From NCBI GenBank assembly GCA_964019165.1, contig OZ025269.1, forward strand, positions 6,610,669-6,674,668: a DNA stretch of 64,000 bases, in the 5' to 3' direction. The notes beneath the pieces were generated by a model. It was not told the DNA's origin, did not search any database, and was given only the letters and a program-made list of their open reading frames with translations. Both the position numbers and the translations under genes were made by a program. Below, one piece after another: positions 21,609 to 31,616 of the stretch. The stretch is from Mastigias papua. Its lineage: Eukaryota > Cnidaria > Scyphozoa > Rhizostomeae > Mastigiidae. The stretch's first letter is position 1. Every line of letters begins with the position of its first letter.

Positions 21609-23498
21609 TACTGGTGGCTCTTGTGTTCGTCAATTGGAAGGGCATATTGGGTGTGGTACAATAAACCTTTAGGGATCACACCAAACAGTTCTTTATTTCA
21701 TCACTTACCTTCAGAGAGCAAGGTGGTCAAAACTGACTGAAAGTAACACTCCTATCAATGATGAGTGTGCTCTCGTGATTGTTTTAAAAACTTTTTGGCA
21801 CAGTTGGTCTTCTACAACTGTTTATGGGAATGAAGATCTATCAAGCCAAGGCCGTGAAAGATTAAACAGATATATACCTTTAAACAATTAAAGAGAGTAT
21901 CAATTAAAAAAGCTTTTAGCTCTCCTGTTGTTGAGTTGGGCAAACACATCAATCACTTTTTGACTGAAATCAGAGTCTCTTATAAAGCTATTTCCAATGG
22001 AGAGCTTGTATTGTGAAAGATATTTTAAAATACTTCTCTCGAATTTCCAACAAACTTAAGAAGCTCTAGTATGTCTAGATAAATGTTGAACTGATGTGGT
22101 ATTATTGTATTTGGGCATAGTAAGGTAAATACATATGATACATATAACATTAACTGTTGGGAAATATCTCAGATAGATTGCAATTCTCACTCTCTTGAAG
22201 GCAGTGGAGAATGGCTCATGAACACCAAACTGGTCTCTTTTCCATGTGTTGACTACTTATGACACTGCAGAAAGGTTTAGAAACTACAGTCATCAAGGCA
22301 TAATACTCACTTTAGGTAATGAGATGGAGAACTGACAATGCACTTCAAATAGCAAAGAACACACTAGCAAATAGTGAATTGTAAAACAGCCTTTGCAAAA
22401 TATGACTAATTTAATGGGCCCAACAATAAACCCAATGAAGATTAGGATCTAATTCTGCTATGCTCTGAAAAACCCAATGCTGGCCACTCATCTAACAAAC
22501 TTATGCTTCTCATAAGTCCTTGGAAGAATAAAATCCAAACAGCTTAGCATTTGGTAGATATATCAATAGAAGAGAATCTCATGACCAACATATCATGGAA
22601 AATATACATGAATACAACAATATTCTGTAAGTAATTTGATGCATCTATTGTGTCATCTACAGTCGTACCGTCCGTGAACTCTCTGAAATTTTCATTTGCT
22701 CAAATATTAGTATGATGTCAAAAAACTTCAGACAAAAAGTGCTAAATCTCCCTAACTACAATGGCAACTTCAGTGGTCATTTGAAAGAGAATCAAGAACT
22801 GCTCCATAGTTCACGAATTCAGGGAATACTCATGGGGTACATTAAAAAACTTCGTCAAATAATCTGGACTAGGGCCTAGATGCTTCACATCTCCATTTCT
22901 TACCACAGCTACCAGGCAGGCAGGATGCATTTGACGATGTCTTACTGCAGTTATAAGTAGAACTGCTGAGCAAGCACATCTGAAGAATGAAAGTACCTTG
23001 ACTATGACCTCGTGAACACAAATAAGCAAGTAGGCTTCTATTTCAAGTTGCCCTCAATATCATAACATATAGGGAAACACAATACTGGTGGTTGTTGTTG
23101 CACAAGAGAGGGCAAATGGCTTTTTGCGCAACTATCGTGAAATTTGTTTTTTTGCATGTTGGAAGGTGATACTGGTGGATTGTTGCCTTTGATGCTTCTC
23201 AATGCTCATATCAGGCTGGCAATTTGAGGGGCAAATTTACGTTTGCCCTGCAAATGATATCATAGGTTATAGGTATCATCATAGATCATGCTTTAAGATA
23301 TAATGCAAATGCTTTTATTGAAGTGAAGCTTCAAGTTAAAAACAAAACTATCTCGAATCTAGCTTTGGCGACTGTCTACTGTATGCTAGATTGTATTTCT
23401 CACTGTTGTAAGCTAGCGGGCAGAAAATTATACATCTTTTTATGTTTCTTCAAGGAGGGCATTGCCTGAAATGCCCTAATTGGAAAGGAGGTTTGCTG
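21609..23498 (-). mobile_element. hAT element copy, minus orientation, decayed
   Basis: This is homologous in reverse to the hAT element at 41984-43973. Shared blocks include GGGTGTGGT.CAATAAA.CTTTAG near the 3' end, the interior with CAAGGACTTATGAGAAG, and the 5' part with ACAGTCG.CAAAGCTAG. On the minus strand a piece reads MSGQHWVFQSIAEL and NLHWVYCWAH, the transposase segment before the RNase H-like core of zf-MYM/hAT-type transposases. The ends are mutated (CTGGTGGCTC at 21611, and GTTTGCTG at 23491-23498). The flanks CATAGTTG and CATAATAG could be a worn 8-bp duplication. Confidence 0.72.
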
Positions 23499-23504
23499 CA
23501 TAAT

Positions 23505-23640
23505 AGAGAAAGCAAAGCAGCTTTGAATGAGGGTGCAAATTCATTTATTAATGAGATTGCATAAATCCGATCCCCTGATAATTCCAACTCCTAGATAATT
23601 GAATTTTCATGAAATTCCAACTCCCTGGAACAATCAAGAG
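23505..23640 (+). mobile_element. X element copy 1, right part
   Basis: GAGAAAGCAAAGCAGCTT..., followed by ATTAATGAGATTGCATAAATCC and AATTCCAACTCCTAGATAATTG, corresponds to the right part of the other X copy (24935-25022 plus 28818-28930). It directly follows the hAT copy. Confidence 0.6.
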
Positions 23641-24032
23641 TAAGATCATACCTCCTTCATCTGTCTTGGAGTTTGATTACAGAGAAGAAAGTTAACATCT
23701 ACTGAAACAGAGCTGTTTTCTATAAGCTTGTATTCTTCCACATGGTAGCCTAGTGTTCAGCATTGTTTAACTATCTTATAGTAATAAAAACAATTTTATC
23801 ATTTTTGAGTTGTGCATTTCAACATAAAGCAAAGTATGAATTCAAATGGATTCATTTCGATAACAGTTCAGTGGTTTCAAATACTGGTGTTTGTTGAATG
23901 AAGGTCCTTTCAGTATAAGCTTACCATTCTAAAAGCAGCTGGTCAATTGCTTTCTTCCTAAATCTACTCACTTAAACATTCAGCTCAACTTATAGATTCA
24001 TATGGTCAAAAATTTTGCATTTAAAAAGTTAC
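23641..24032. other. Intron sequence, nothing recognised
   Basis: This is the 5' start of intron 3 of host copy 2 (minus strand). No feature is supported. Confidence 0.5.
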
Positions 24033-24237
24033 CTGTAAGATTGGTATGTTTTATAGCCATTGACTATTAATGTTTGTTCAGTGTCATGCAGAAATACTGA
24101 CGTAGGCTGGCCATCAACACTTTTGCATTGAATAGTCGCGTTTTGCTTCATGCTGGGAAGTTGAATATGATAGGATCCATCAGTATTTCCATTCAAGCTC
24201 ATTGCCTCTTCACAGGATTTATATACTTCAATAGGTT
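24033..24237 (-). CDS. Host gene copy 2, exon 3: first segment of the fibrinogen-like module
   Basis: On the minus strand the exon starts after TTTTAG and ends before GTAACT. It encodes EPIEVYKSCEEAMSLNGNTD, then GSYHIQLPS, ATIQCKSVDG and VFLHDTEQTLIVNGYKTYQSYR. The pattern SC.E......GSY.I......IQCK..........HD.E....VNG.....S.R is the opening of the fibrinogen-like module that also forms exon 2 of copy 1. It is 205 nt, the same length as that exon, with identical entry phase 1 and exit phase 2. The splice joins are EGF exon G|AA (Glu) before and AG|G (Arg) after. It lies in a gap between the two X-element nests. Confidence 0.85.
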
Positions 24238-24353
24238 CTAAAAGTAAATTAGTATGAAACTGATGTACTAATGATTTCTTGCAGATCTACTACAACTGAC
24301 CCTAGAAAAGTAGTTTTGTGACCGTAATGAATGGCCTATAGTTTGTATACTCT

Positions 24354-25024
24354 TAAGTGCCTAATTGTTGTCCCCCCGCTAATTAATTTTTGAAAATTTT
24401 TCCACCCCCCCCCGGCTCTTATCAGGACTCCCCGCCAGTTATTTTTAACATATTTTGCGTTTTCACTTGACTGTTAGAATTTGTAACAATTTTCGTCCTT
24501 AAGAAAGGAAAATGCCACAAAGGTATATCTTCAAAGGCGGAGACATTTCTAAACATAGCGCAATGTCAGTCAGTTTGACGTGTTCTGAAACCATTTAGTA
24601 CATATGATAGTCCATGCGATGCAACTATTCTAATACATGATGGAAGACAACAATGAGTAAAGTAGAAGAAACTTTATTCGTCAGTTGGAGAAGTATACGT
24701 TGGTAGAGAAGCAAAAGCTCGGGGAATGCGTTGAAATGTTTAAAAAAGAATATGATGCTCAAGTAGAATTTTTGAAGGGAAAGACTCGATTCGATGCCAA
24801 ACGCAAAAAGTTTACACCACAGGATATTGGGAATTTATGTTACACTTTCATAGCTACATAGTTGTTCTGTTGATAATTACACTGAAATATTGAAGCCATA
24901 GTTTGGTAAGGAAATTTGCTCCTTAAATGGAGAAAGCAAACCAGCTTAGAGTCCTTTTTAAAATCCATTGATTAACATGATTGCACAGATCCAGCCCCCC
25001 CGCTAACTCCGACACCCATTAATA
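24354..25024 (+). mobile_element. X element copy 2, left part (interrupted at 25025)
   Basis: The left end TAAGTGCCTAATTGTTG is the inverted counterpart of CAATTAGGGACTTATG at the right end (28920-28935). C-rich blocks (about 24369-24435 and 24993-25010, CCAGCCCCCCCGCTAACTCC) are repeated on the far side of the nested transposon at 28838-28860 (CCAGCCCCCCCGCTAATTCC). Inside, 24640-24860 has a reading frame with one stop (QLEKYTLVEKQKLGECVEMF, then KRKKFTPQDIGNLCYTFIAT) that I do not recognise. It may be a remnant of a carried gene. Confidence 0.62.
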
Positions 25025-25039
25025 GGGCTGTTGCAATAA
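25025..25039 (+). repeat. Left terminal inverted repeat of the ISL2EU-like element
   Basis: GGGCTGTTGCAATAA, matched by GAGCGGTTGCATTAA (reverse complement of 28801-28815), 12 of 15 identical. The flanking AATA and TATT extend the symmetry, so the duplication could be TA or slightly different. Confidence 0.75.
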
Positions 25040-25109
25040 ATTTATTTAGCCTCGATATGACTACTGCCGCCATCTTGACGGTCAAGGCGGCATTTTTGAA
25101 TACGTAAAC

Positions 25110-26958
25110 ATGGCCTCCAGACAGCACGAAATTTCACTGTCACAATATGCCGAATCGTTAGTATTATCTGCGAAAGCTCGTTATTTATCGAAGATTGAGA
25201 CTATCAAGGAGGATCCATATTTGCTGAAGAAGTCTGATCTAGACGTAAACCTTAATAATTTGCCAAACGTTGACTACACAGACATCGTAAACTACCTGGT
25301 CTACTCAACAAGTTACTTGACGGCGAAGGAAATGAAGGCGAAAAAATCCTTGCATGCTTATAATAACTTCTTGAGCGGATGGGTCTTAGAAGCTGCAATT
25401 AAACATTATGAAAAGAAATGCCTTTTGATTGGAACGGTAAGTCAAATAACCCTATTCTTGCATTTGGCTTTCTTGTCGCGTTTTGTTTCATTCCCTACAC
25501 TGCAAGCAACTTCAATATACCCTTGTTAGCACCCTACGCTAGCAACTTGGTCAGAAGTAAGATGCAGATTAAATGTTTTAAGCTTTCTTCGATATTCTAG
25601 GGTATTTGTGGATCTATGATTTTGCCACACAAAGTATCGTATAACTTAAAACTATTTCTGAATTTATTCCTTTTTGCTTCAAATTACAGGTTCGGCATTC
25701 ACAGCATGCAAACAAAGCACCCCTAAAGCCATGGGTTTTATTAACAGAAGATGGGGAAATAGAAACCGCCCATTGCACCTGCATGGCTGGCCTTGGTGAA
25801 GCTTGTTCACATGCCTCTTCTTTGCTTTTTTATATAGAAGCATTTAGTCGTGCAAAGGAAGCTAAATCGTGTACGCAAGAAGAATGCAAATGGCTCCTAC
25901 CCAAAGCTGTAAAGGAGGTACCTTATTTGCCTGTTGAAAATATTGATTTTAGAGGGGCGACACGGAAGATGAAAGCATTACACTGTGGTAATATGGATGA
26001 AGATAGCAATAAACCAGTAAAGAAAAAGAAAACTGGAGAAACTCAGGACTTAAATAGAGATCAGAGACAGAAAGAATTTTTGAAACAGATAAGTTTGTGT
26101 GGAACAAGACCAGCAATTTTGGCAATTACAGAGCCTTATAGTGAAAGCTATGTTCCATTTAATTCAATCAAGAACTTGTTTTTTCCAGATTTGTACTCCC
26201 CAGCACATGCTGGATGTTCATTTGAGATCATTCTTAAAAAATGTGATGAAGTTGCCTTACCAGTGCTATCACCTGAGCAGCTTCAAAGCATACAATGTAG
26301 AACAAGCAAGCAATCTCATTCAAAGTTATGGTATAGGCTTAGGTCTGGGAGAATTACCGCATCAAAATTTAAACAGGCCTGCAGAACTGATGTTAGTAAT
26401 CCAAGCATGAGTCTTCTGAAAAGCATATGCTACCCAGCAGATATTAAATTCTCAAATGATGCTGTAAGCTGGGGGCTGGAAAAAGAAAGCACTGCAGTAG
26501 CAGCCTACATGGAGAAAATCCAAGAATCCCATAAGGAATTCAAATTTTCTAAGGTAGGATTGATGTTAAACAATCAATGGCCATTCCTGGGAGCCTCTCC
26601 AGATGGTTTGATATCATGCCAATGCTGTGGGCAGGGTATCCTTGAGGTTAAGTGTCCATATAGTTGCAGAGATATTCCATTGCATGAGTATGCTTGTAAA
26701 AGAGAATCTATGCTTGTACCTGCACAAAGTACATATTCACTGAAAAAAGACCACCAATATTACTATCAGGTGCAATGTCAGCTCTTTATATCTGGTGCCA
26801 AGTATGCTCATTTTGTTGTATGGACACCACAAGAAATCCACATGGAGACAATTCTGCCAGATAAACCATTCTTTGCAAGTAATGCATCAAAAGCAGAGAA
26901 CTTTTTTAAATTGTGTATCTTACCAGAAATGCTTGGGAAGTACTTTACAAGACAATAA
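25110..26958 (+). CDS. SWIM zinc finger/YqaJ-type exonuclease, two exons, intact
   Basis: Exon 1 is 25110-25436 and ends before GTAAGT. Exon 2 is 25690-26958 and begins after TTACAG. Both splice in phase 0 to give 531 residues. The SWIM zinc finger is spread over C138-x-C140 and C148-x-H150 (HCTCMAGLGEACSHAS). The C-terminal half is a YqaJ-type recombinase/exonuclease (PD-(D/E)XK fold): SGRITASKFK, WGLEKESTAVAAYM, GASPDG with Asp414, LEVKCP with Glu428 and Lys430, and YQVQCQLFISGA. All catalytic positions expected of the family are present. A basic patch (KKKKTG) lies between the domains. YqaJ enzymes degrade double-stranded DNA from an end in phage-type recombination; here a role in processing transposon ends or repair at the target is an inference. 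The start is the first ATG of the open frame, 85 bp inside the terminal repeat. Confidence 0.88.
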
Positions 26959-27236
26959 ATAGTGAAAAGTAAAAGTAAGAATGCAAAACAGGGCCTCAAA
27001 CAAGTTTTATTATGACACACTATCTTGAGTTAAAACTGAAGCTGACCTACAATTAGGGGAATTGTGGATTGCCAATCAGAATATGTCTATTTATTGAAGG
27101 TAGGTCATCACACTCAACACAAGCAAATACAGGTGCTCTTCATATATATTAAAATTTGCTAATTTCTAAAAAACAATAGAATTTTACATTTAAGACTATT
27201 TGCTAGTTATAAGCAACAGCAAGTACAACTGGAAAA

Positions 27237-28730
27237 TTAATAAAATGGAACTACAGAATCACAAATATTTGTAAGAGAACAGCACACTATTGCAATTTTG
27301 TCAATCTGTGGAGTGGAGTTATTACTATGTAATGTTTCAATTGGAAGTATTCCATTGAGAATTTGATATTTCTGTCGTACTAGCCCTATTACCCGTTCAA
27401 CATGAATCCTCACATTTGCAAGTCTTCGAGTTTCTTCAACTTCAAGAGATGATAACTGTGCTTTCCCTTTAGTAAAAGCTGGTATCTCTAATTTGGCACC
27501 CATTAAAGCTACACTTTCACTGATGTTAAACCCTCTGTCTGCCAGAACAATATCACCAGGAAGGAGCCTGTTTAAAATGTGGCAATTTTCTGTCAAATGC
27601 TTATCACTAGTCCGACCACCCCATGCTTTGGATATGAATGAAATCACCCCTTGTGGACATATGCCAATCAAAAACTTTACAGTATTGTGGTGTTTATAAT
27701 TGCTCCATGTAGATGCACGAGCCAGCAAATCACCTGGACGCTCAATAAATACTTCGAAGCAATCAATTATCACTGCTACTTTGCGACCATACACTTGCAC
27801 AAAATCATTAGGCATAGTTTTCTGGAGCTCTTCTCTATCAGGCCACTTAATTAGAAACTTAAGCTCTGAAGCCATAACATCAATCCACCTATCAAAAATC
27901 CGTGAAGCTGTTGATTTTGATATGTTGAAGCGATAAGCTAGGTCTTGGAATGGTAAGTGTAATCGGAGTCTCATCATGGTCAACAAAAATTCTTGAAAGG
28001 TGGTTAAACAGTTTCGATGTGTTTGGGAGATTGATTCAGACAGAAAGGAAAATAAGGACATCAACAATGAATAGTTAGGAATGCCAGTCAAAAACACAAC
28101 CATTTCTTTATCTTGCTGCAATTTTTGGACATCTATAGGTATAACTGAAACTACCTTCTCTTTAAGACGTTTGTTTTCATTGTCTAAAGCACACAATTTC
28201 TGTTCAATGTTGTCGAGGTCACCCATCGAAAGTTCAGTTTGAATTTCAACAGATCTAAATTTTGGGGAAGAGTTTACATCATACGGATTATTCTCTGGCT
28301 TATCGGGGGTGACAGACTCGATATTACCGAAATCATGGTGATAGAGGGCAACCGGAGCTTGGCCTAGGCCTTCTACTTGAGATGCAGTACGCTTATCCAC
28401 TCGTTCCTTTCGCCTTTCCCAACGGGAAGACGTCTCCTCCCTCACATTTGAATGGCCTAAGTGCAAGGTGGGGGCCCAGTCTGGATGAGACTTCTGAAAA
28501 AGAGTGGCGGGTTTGCCTGTAGTAAAATGATCGGAACAAACCCAGACAAATCTTTTCCCATCGAGATCTGCGCGACGTATATTGCTCAACCACTTATTTC
28601 TTCGCTCAGTCGAGTATTCTCTTGTTTGCCCATCCAAGTGTGTTATAACCTTTGGCAAACGATGAAATGAACGGTCTTTTTCACGGTCAGACCGATTAGA
28701 ACAGCCAACGACACTACAACAATTCACCAT
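27237..28730 (-). CDS. THAP-domain DDE_Tnp_4 transposase, intact
   Basis: The protein has 497 residues from the ATG at 28730; an upstream in-frame ATG at 28796 would add 22 residues, but THAP domains sit at the N-terminus, so the inner start is preferred. The THAP zinc finger is C5-x4-C10 with C65-x2-H68 (VCSDHF) plus FHRLP and WAPTL. A Lys/Glu-rich coiled-coil-like segment spans about 171-210. A helix-turn-helix (about 245-290) reads [20 protein letters not shown]. The catalytic core has D323 ([10 protein letters not shown]), D398 (IVLADRGF) and E445 (RIHVERVIG), with [16 protein letters not shown] between. This is the PIF/Harbinger-ISL2EU type of DDE nuclease, expected to cut the element ends. 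There is no intron or stop. It is convergent with the nuclease gene. Confidence 0.9.
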   Translation of the reverse strand: MVNCCSVVGCSNRSDREKDRSFHRLPKVITHLDGQTREYSTERRNKWLSNIRRADLDGKRFVWVCSDHFTTGKPATLFQKSHPDWAPTLHLGHSNVREETSSRWERRKERVDKRTASQVEGLGQAPVALYHHDFGNIESVTPDKPENNPYDVNSSPKFRSVEIQTELSMGDLDNIEQKLCALDNENKRLKEKVVSVIPIDVQKLQQDKEMVVFLTGIPNYSLLMSLFSFLSESISQTHRNCLTTFQEFLLTMMRLRLHLPFQDLAYRFNISKSTASRIFDRWIDVMASELKFLIKWPDREELQKTMPNDFVQVYGRKVAVIIDCFEVFIERPGDLLARASTWSNYKHHNTVKFLIGICPQGVISFISKAWGGRTSDKHLTENCHILNRLLPGDIVLADRGFNISESVALMGAKLEIPAFTKGKAQLSSLEVEETRRLANVRIHVERVIGLVRQKYQILNGILPIETLHSNNSTPQIDKIAIVCCSLTNICDSVVPFY

Positions 28731-28800
28731 CTTGGAAATAGAAGCACCGTCATAATGGCGGATATAACGAGACGCTAATGCGTTGCTAAGCAACATTGCC

Positions 28801-28815
28801 TTAATGCAACCGCTC
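28801..28815 (-). repeat. Right terminal inverted repeat of the ISL2EU-like element
   Basis: TTAATGCAACCGCTC on plus; see the left repeat for the match. It is followed by TATT. Confidence 0.75.
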
Positions 28816-28935
28816 TATTGAAGCTTCCAAACAATTCCAGCCCCCCCGCTAATTCCAACTCCCGCATTAATTGAATTTTCCCAATAATTCCAACACTCCA
28901 TTAATTCCTACCTCCCCCAGCAATTAGGGACTTAT
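28816..28935 (+). mobile_element. X element copy 2, right part
   Basis: The sequence contains CCAGCCCCCCCGCTAATTCC, AACTCCCGCATTAATTG, two more AATTCC-type repeats, and the right end CAATTAGGGACTTATG that mirrors the left end at 24354. Together with 24354-25024 it gives an X copy of roughly 0.8 kb once the nested transposon is removed. Confidence 0.62.
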
Positions 28936-30730
28936 GAGTAGAATATCTCTATAATCATTTTTTGCTTTTCACATCCACTATTAACCCAGCCTTACTTTTG
29001 GATTACATGTATACTAGCATGGAACAACATTGTATCATAATACAGAAAGAGTTCTACTTTAGATAACAAGTACATAAAACCACACAAGTAGATACCTTAG
29101 GTGTAGTAAAATTGGAGGCGTGCTGCACTTAGCACGTACTTGAGTTAGTGCAATTTAAATTTGCGTAACAGCGTTTCATATTTTCGCGCAGCTATAGTTC
29201 TCGCAAATGAAAAGAATCAAAAGAAAATCAAAAGAATGAAAAGAATAAAAAGAATTTATAGCTCTACATTATTCTCCTGAATAAATAGTAACTGGTTTAT
29301 AAGGATGGGTCTTTATAGTAAAACTCTTTTGGTATCAAATTAATACTTGCAGCCTACATAATCCCTTTGACAGCTATTTCAGGTTGGTTTATGCTGGTCA
29401 TCATGAAAAGATGTCATTATCCAAGTCTACTTTGACCTGTTTTGTTCTGACCTGGCCTGTTCTGTTTCAGAATCATTTTGCATTTGCTGCTGGATTAGTT
29501 TGCAAGGCAATTTTGACGCATTTGTATAATAAGGAATGCTTTGCAAGTCCTATTTGCGGTGGAGGATAGCATTTTGTAAAGGATTTGATGATGAAAAAAT
29601 GTTCTTTTGAGATGGCGATGTTTACAAGAACGATGTAGAATATTTAGAAGGCAATAGTTGTGTTACGGAATTGATGGGCAACAAAGAGTAGCTTGAAACG
29701 AATCTTGATCTGGAGATTCTCATCAATACAGAAAATTTCATAAAATGGAACTCAACGAAAAACAAGAGGTAGTGCCTGAGAGGCAATGTTACTATCCATC
29801 AGTGATGACTCACATAAACACGAGAAGCGCGATCAAAGGACATAACATAGTCACTAATTTGCAATATGTGATAAGTCGTTTTCAAAGCATTATTGCGACT
29901 GTGAAAGGAAATGTGGATACCTTTGCATCAAAGATTGCTGTAAAAGGTCACTTATACCACAAATTGGAAGATTGTTTAGTCTGAAGCACTGTATAACTTT
30001 CAACATTGTGAAAGAGAAAATTAGATTATGTTATACAGAACATCTAAAGTTCAGTTTGACGAGAACATTTTAATTATATGGACATTTTAACGAAATGAGA
30101 TTGTGTGGTCTCATTTCAGATAACATTTTGCACAGTACTTTCTCTGCAGAATTATGAAAATATTTATCTTCATTAATCCTCTGCCTGATAGGAATATTTG
30201 ACTATTTTTGAGTAATACACAATTTCACACAGACAGAAGCGCACAAGAGGCAGTGCTTTGCAAATTTTTAATGCACCTGAGGTATGTTGATATCATGGAT
30301 AACTTGACTTTGGCGAAAACCAATGCATTAAATATGCAGTATCAGAACACTAAAATCATAGATTTAGGAACTGTAGAACTATGTAAAGGCACCAACTAGG
30401 TCATCATATTAATGTACAGTTAAAGTGTATACTTGGAAGTAAGTAAATTGCACATTTGACCATTTATCGACAAGAATTGCATCAGAATTAACGCATAGTT
30501 TACTTCTATGACTTGGGTATTGCATTACATATACTGTATCAGAACGATAAAGTCACTTCAGTAGGCACCAGCTACGTGTAACACTAATCTACAGCAGTAT
30601 ACAGTGCACAATAAAGTAGCCGTACAACTGATCCATTACAGCTGTTAGTTGCATTAGAAATATCTTATTGCTTAAACTATGGATTGTGCAAGGTAACTGT
30701 TTTTGTGCTTGATAGGAATGATAGTCAAAC
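28936..30730. other. Intron 2 sequence of host copy 2, nothing recognised
   Basis: AT-rich sequence with a purine-rich patch near 29210-29255 (repeats of AAAAGAAT). An open frame at 29745-29984 (79 codons, starting MELNEKQEVVPERQ) and a degenerate frame around it show no family features I know. Confidence 0.5.
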
Positions 30731-30818
30731 CTGTACATCTGTATCCAGGACAGTCGCAAGTATCGATGCACTTTTTATCAGACCCACAGGGATTCCGCAA
30801 TCTACAGCTGACTCCCAC
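30731..30818 (-). CDS. Host gene copy 2, exon 2: EGF-like segment
   Basis: On the minus strand the exon starts after GCGCAG and ends before GTTTGA (88 nt, phase 0 in, phase 1 out). It encodes VGVSCRLRNPCGSDKKC, IDTCDCPGYRCT. The six-cysteine pattern C..NPC.....C.DTCDCPGYRC is a short EGF-like unit. Between an apple domain and the fibrinogen-like module this is the usual order of such cnidarian secreted proteins, in my knowledge of the family. Exon phases match both neighbours exactly (KERL|VGVSC before, G|AA after). Confidence 0.85.
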
Positions 30819-31608
30819 CTGCGCATTGAAAAGTGATACAATATTGGTTAGATAGCAAAAAAGCATTAATAGTGCTTCGTTACGAATCATTTTTTCGCAC
30901 TATAAAGTTAGTCAATGCTATGAAAATGGGGAAGAAAGTTAATTTGAGAATGCATATAAAGATATAAAAGGAAGGACCAACAAAACAAATACGATATAAC
31001 CTAGCTAAAAATACATAATGCAGTTTCACCAAAAGTATTCTAAAATATGTCAAAGTAATGATAATATTACCAAATGTAATGTTTAAGGTTCTTAACTATG
31101 GAAGATTAAAGGTGTTTGTGAGGCAATCCCGAGAGATTAGCACGAGAAGAAACACTATACGCTTTAATCTGACTTGATTCTATTATCATGGAAGGACTCT
31201 CCTTACTGTTATTTACATCCTTGGTTTGTTATACGACCCTAACACAGCGGGACACATAAAAGGTTGACAGTGCAGAGAACAAGTACCCAATAAACAATAT
31301 CATGACACATCCAACTAACACTTAAAGTTACACTCATTTGATTGCACAAAGCAAAAACGATTAAGAGAGGTGCATCAGAATAGAATAGACGTGACCAAAC
31401 AATAAGCCAGCTTTGGCATATTGTTAAAAATGTTATTGTTATCAATAAAAACCACTGGGAGCTGCTAGGACGAGATACAATGCATCAGGGACAGATCCAA
31501 GACAAATCCTGAAATTTGCTTATTTGGCAGAACCAATGCCATATCCAATAGCCACACCCAGAAACCACACCCAGAAATCGCTCGATGATAGCTTCTGTTC
31601 CAAGTCCC
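30819..31608. other. Intron 1 sequence of host copy 2, nothing recognised
   Basis: AT-rich sequence from the EGF exon up to the target duplication of the 916-bp element. No supported feature. Confidence 0.5.
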
Positions 31609-31616
31609 ATACATAC

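Larger units (their letters stand above)
25025..28815. mobile_element. Intact ISL2EU-like DNA transposon (SWIM-YqaJ nuclease plus THAP-DDE transposase)
   Basis: The ends GGGCTGTTGCAATAA (25025) and TTATTGCAACCGCTC-like (28801-28815, TTAATGCAACCGCTC) form imperfect inverted repeats, flanked on both sides by TA. Inside are two apparently complete convergent genes: a two-exon nuclease gene on plus and an uninterrupted transposase gene on minus. Their 3' ends are about 280 bp apart. Pairing a DDE_Tnp_4-type transposase carrying a THAP domain with a YqaJ nuclease is, as I recall it, a trait of the ISL2EU group, a relative of PIF/Harbinger with a 2-bp target duplication. The copy splits an older X element in intron 2-3 territory of host copy 2. 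No stop, frameshift or missing catalytic residue was seen, so it may be young or active. Confidence 0.85.

Noticed and set aside
22811..23029. Minus-strand frame of 72 codons starting MLICVHEVIVKVLSFF
   Set aside because: It lies within the decayed hAT copy, and the same region in the sibling copy (about 42430-42660) is not open, so it is a chance frame.
29745..29984. Plus-strand frame of 79 codons inside intron 2
   Set aside because: It might be a gene fragment, but no family was recognised and the surroundings are full of stops; left as unassigned.
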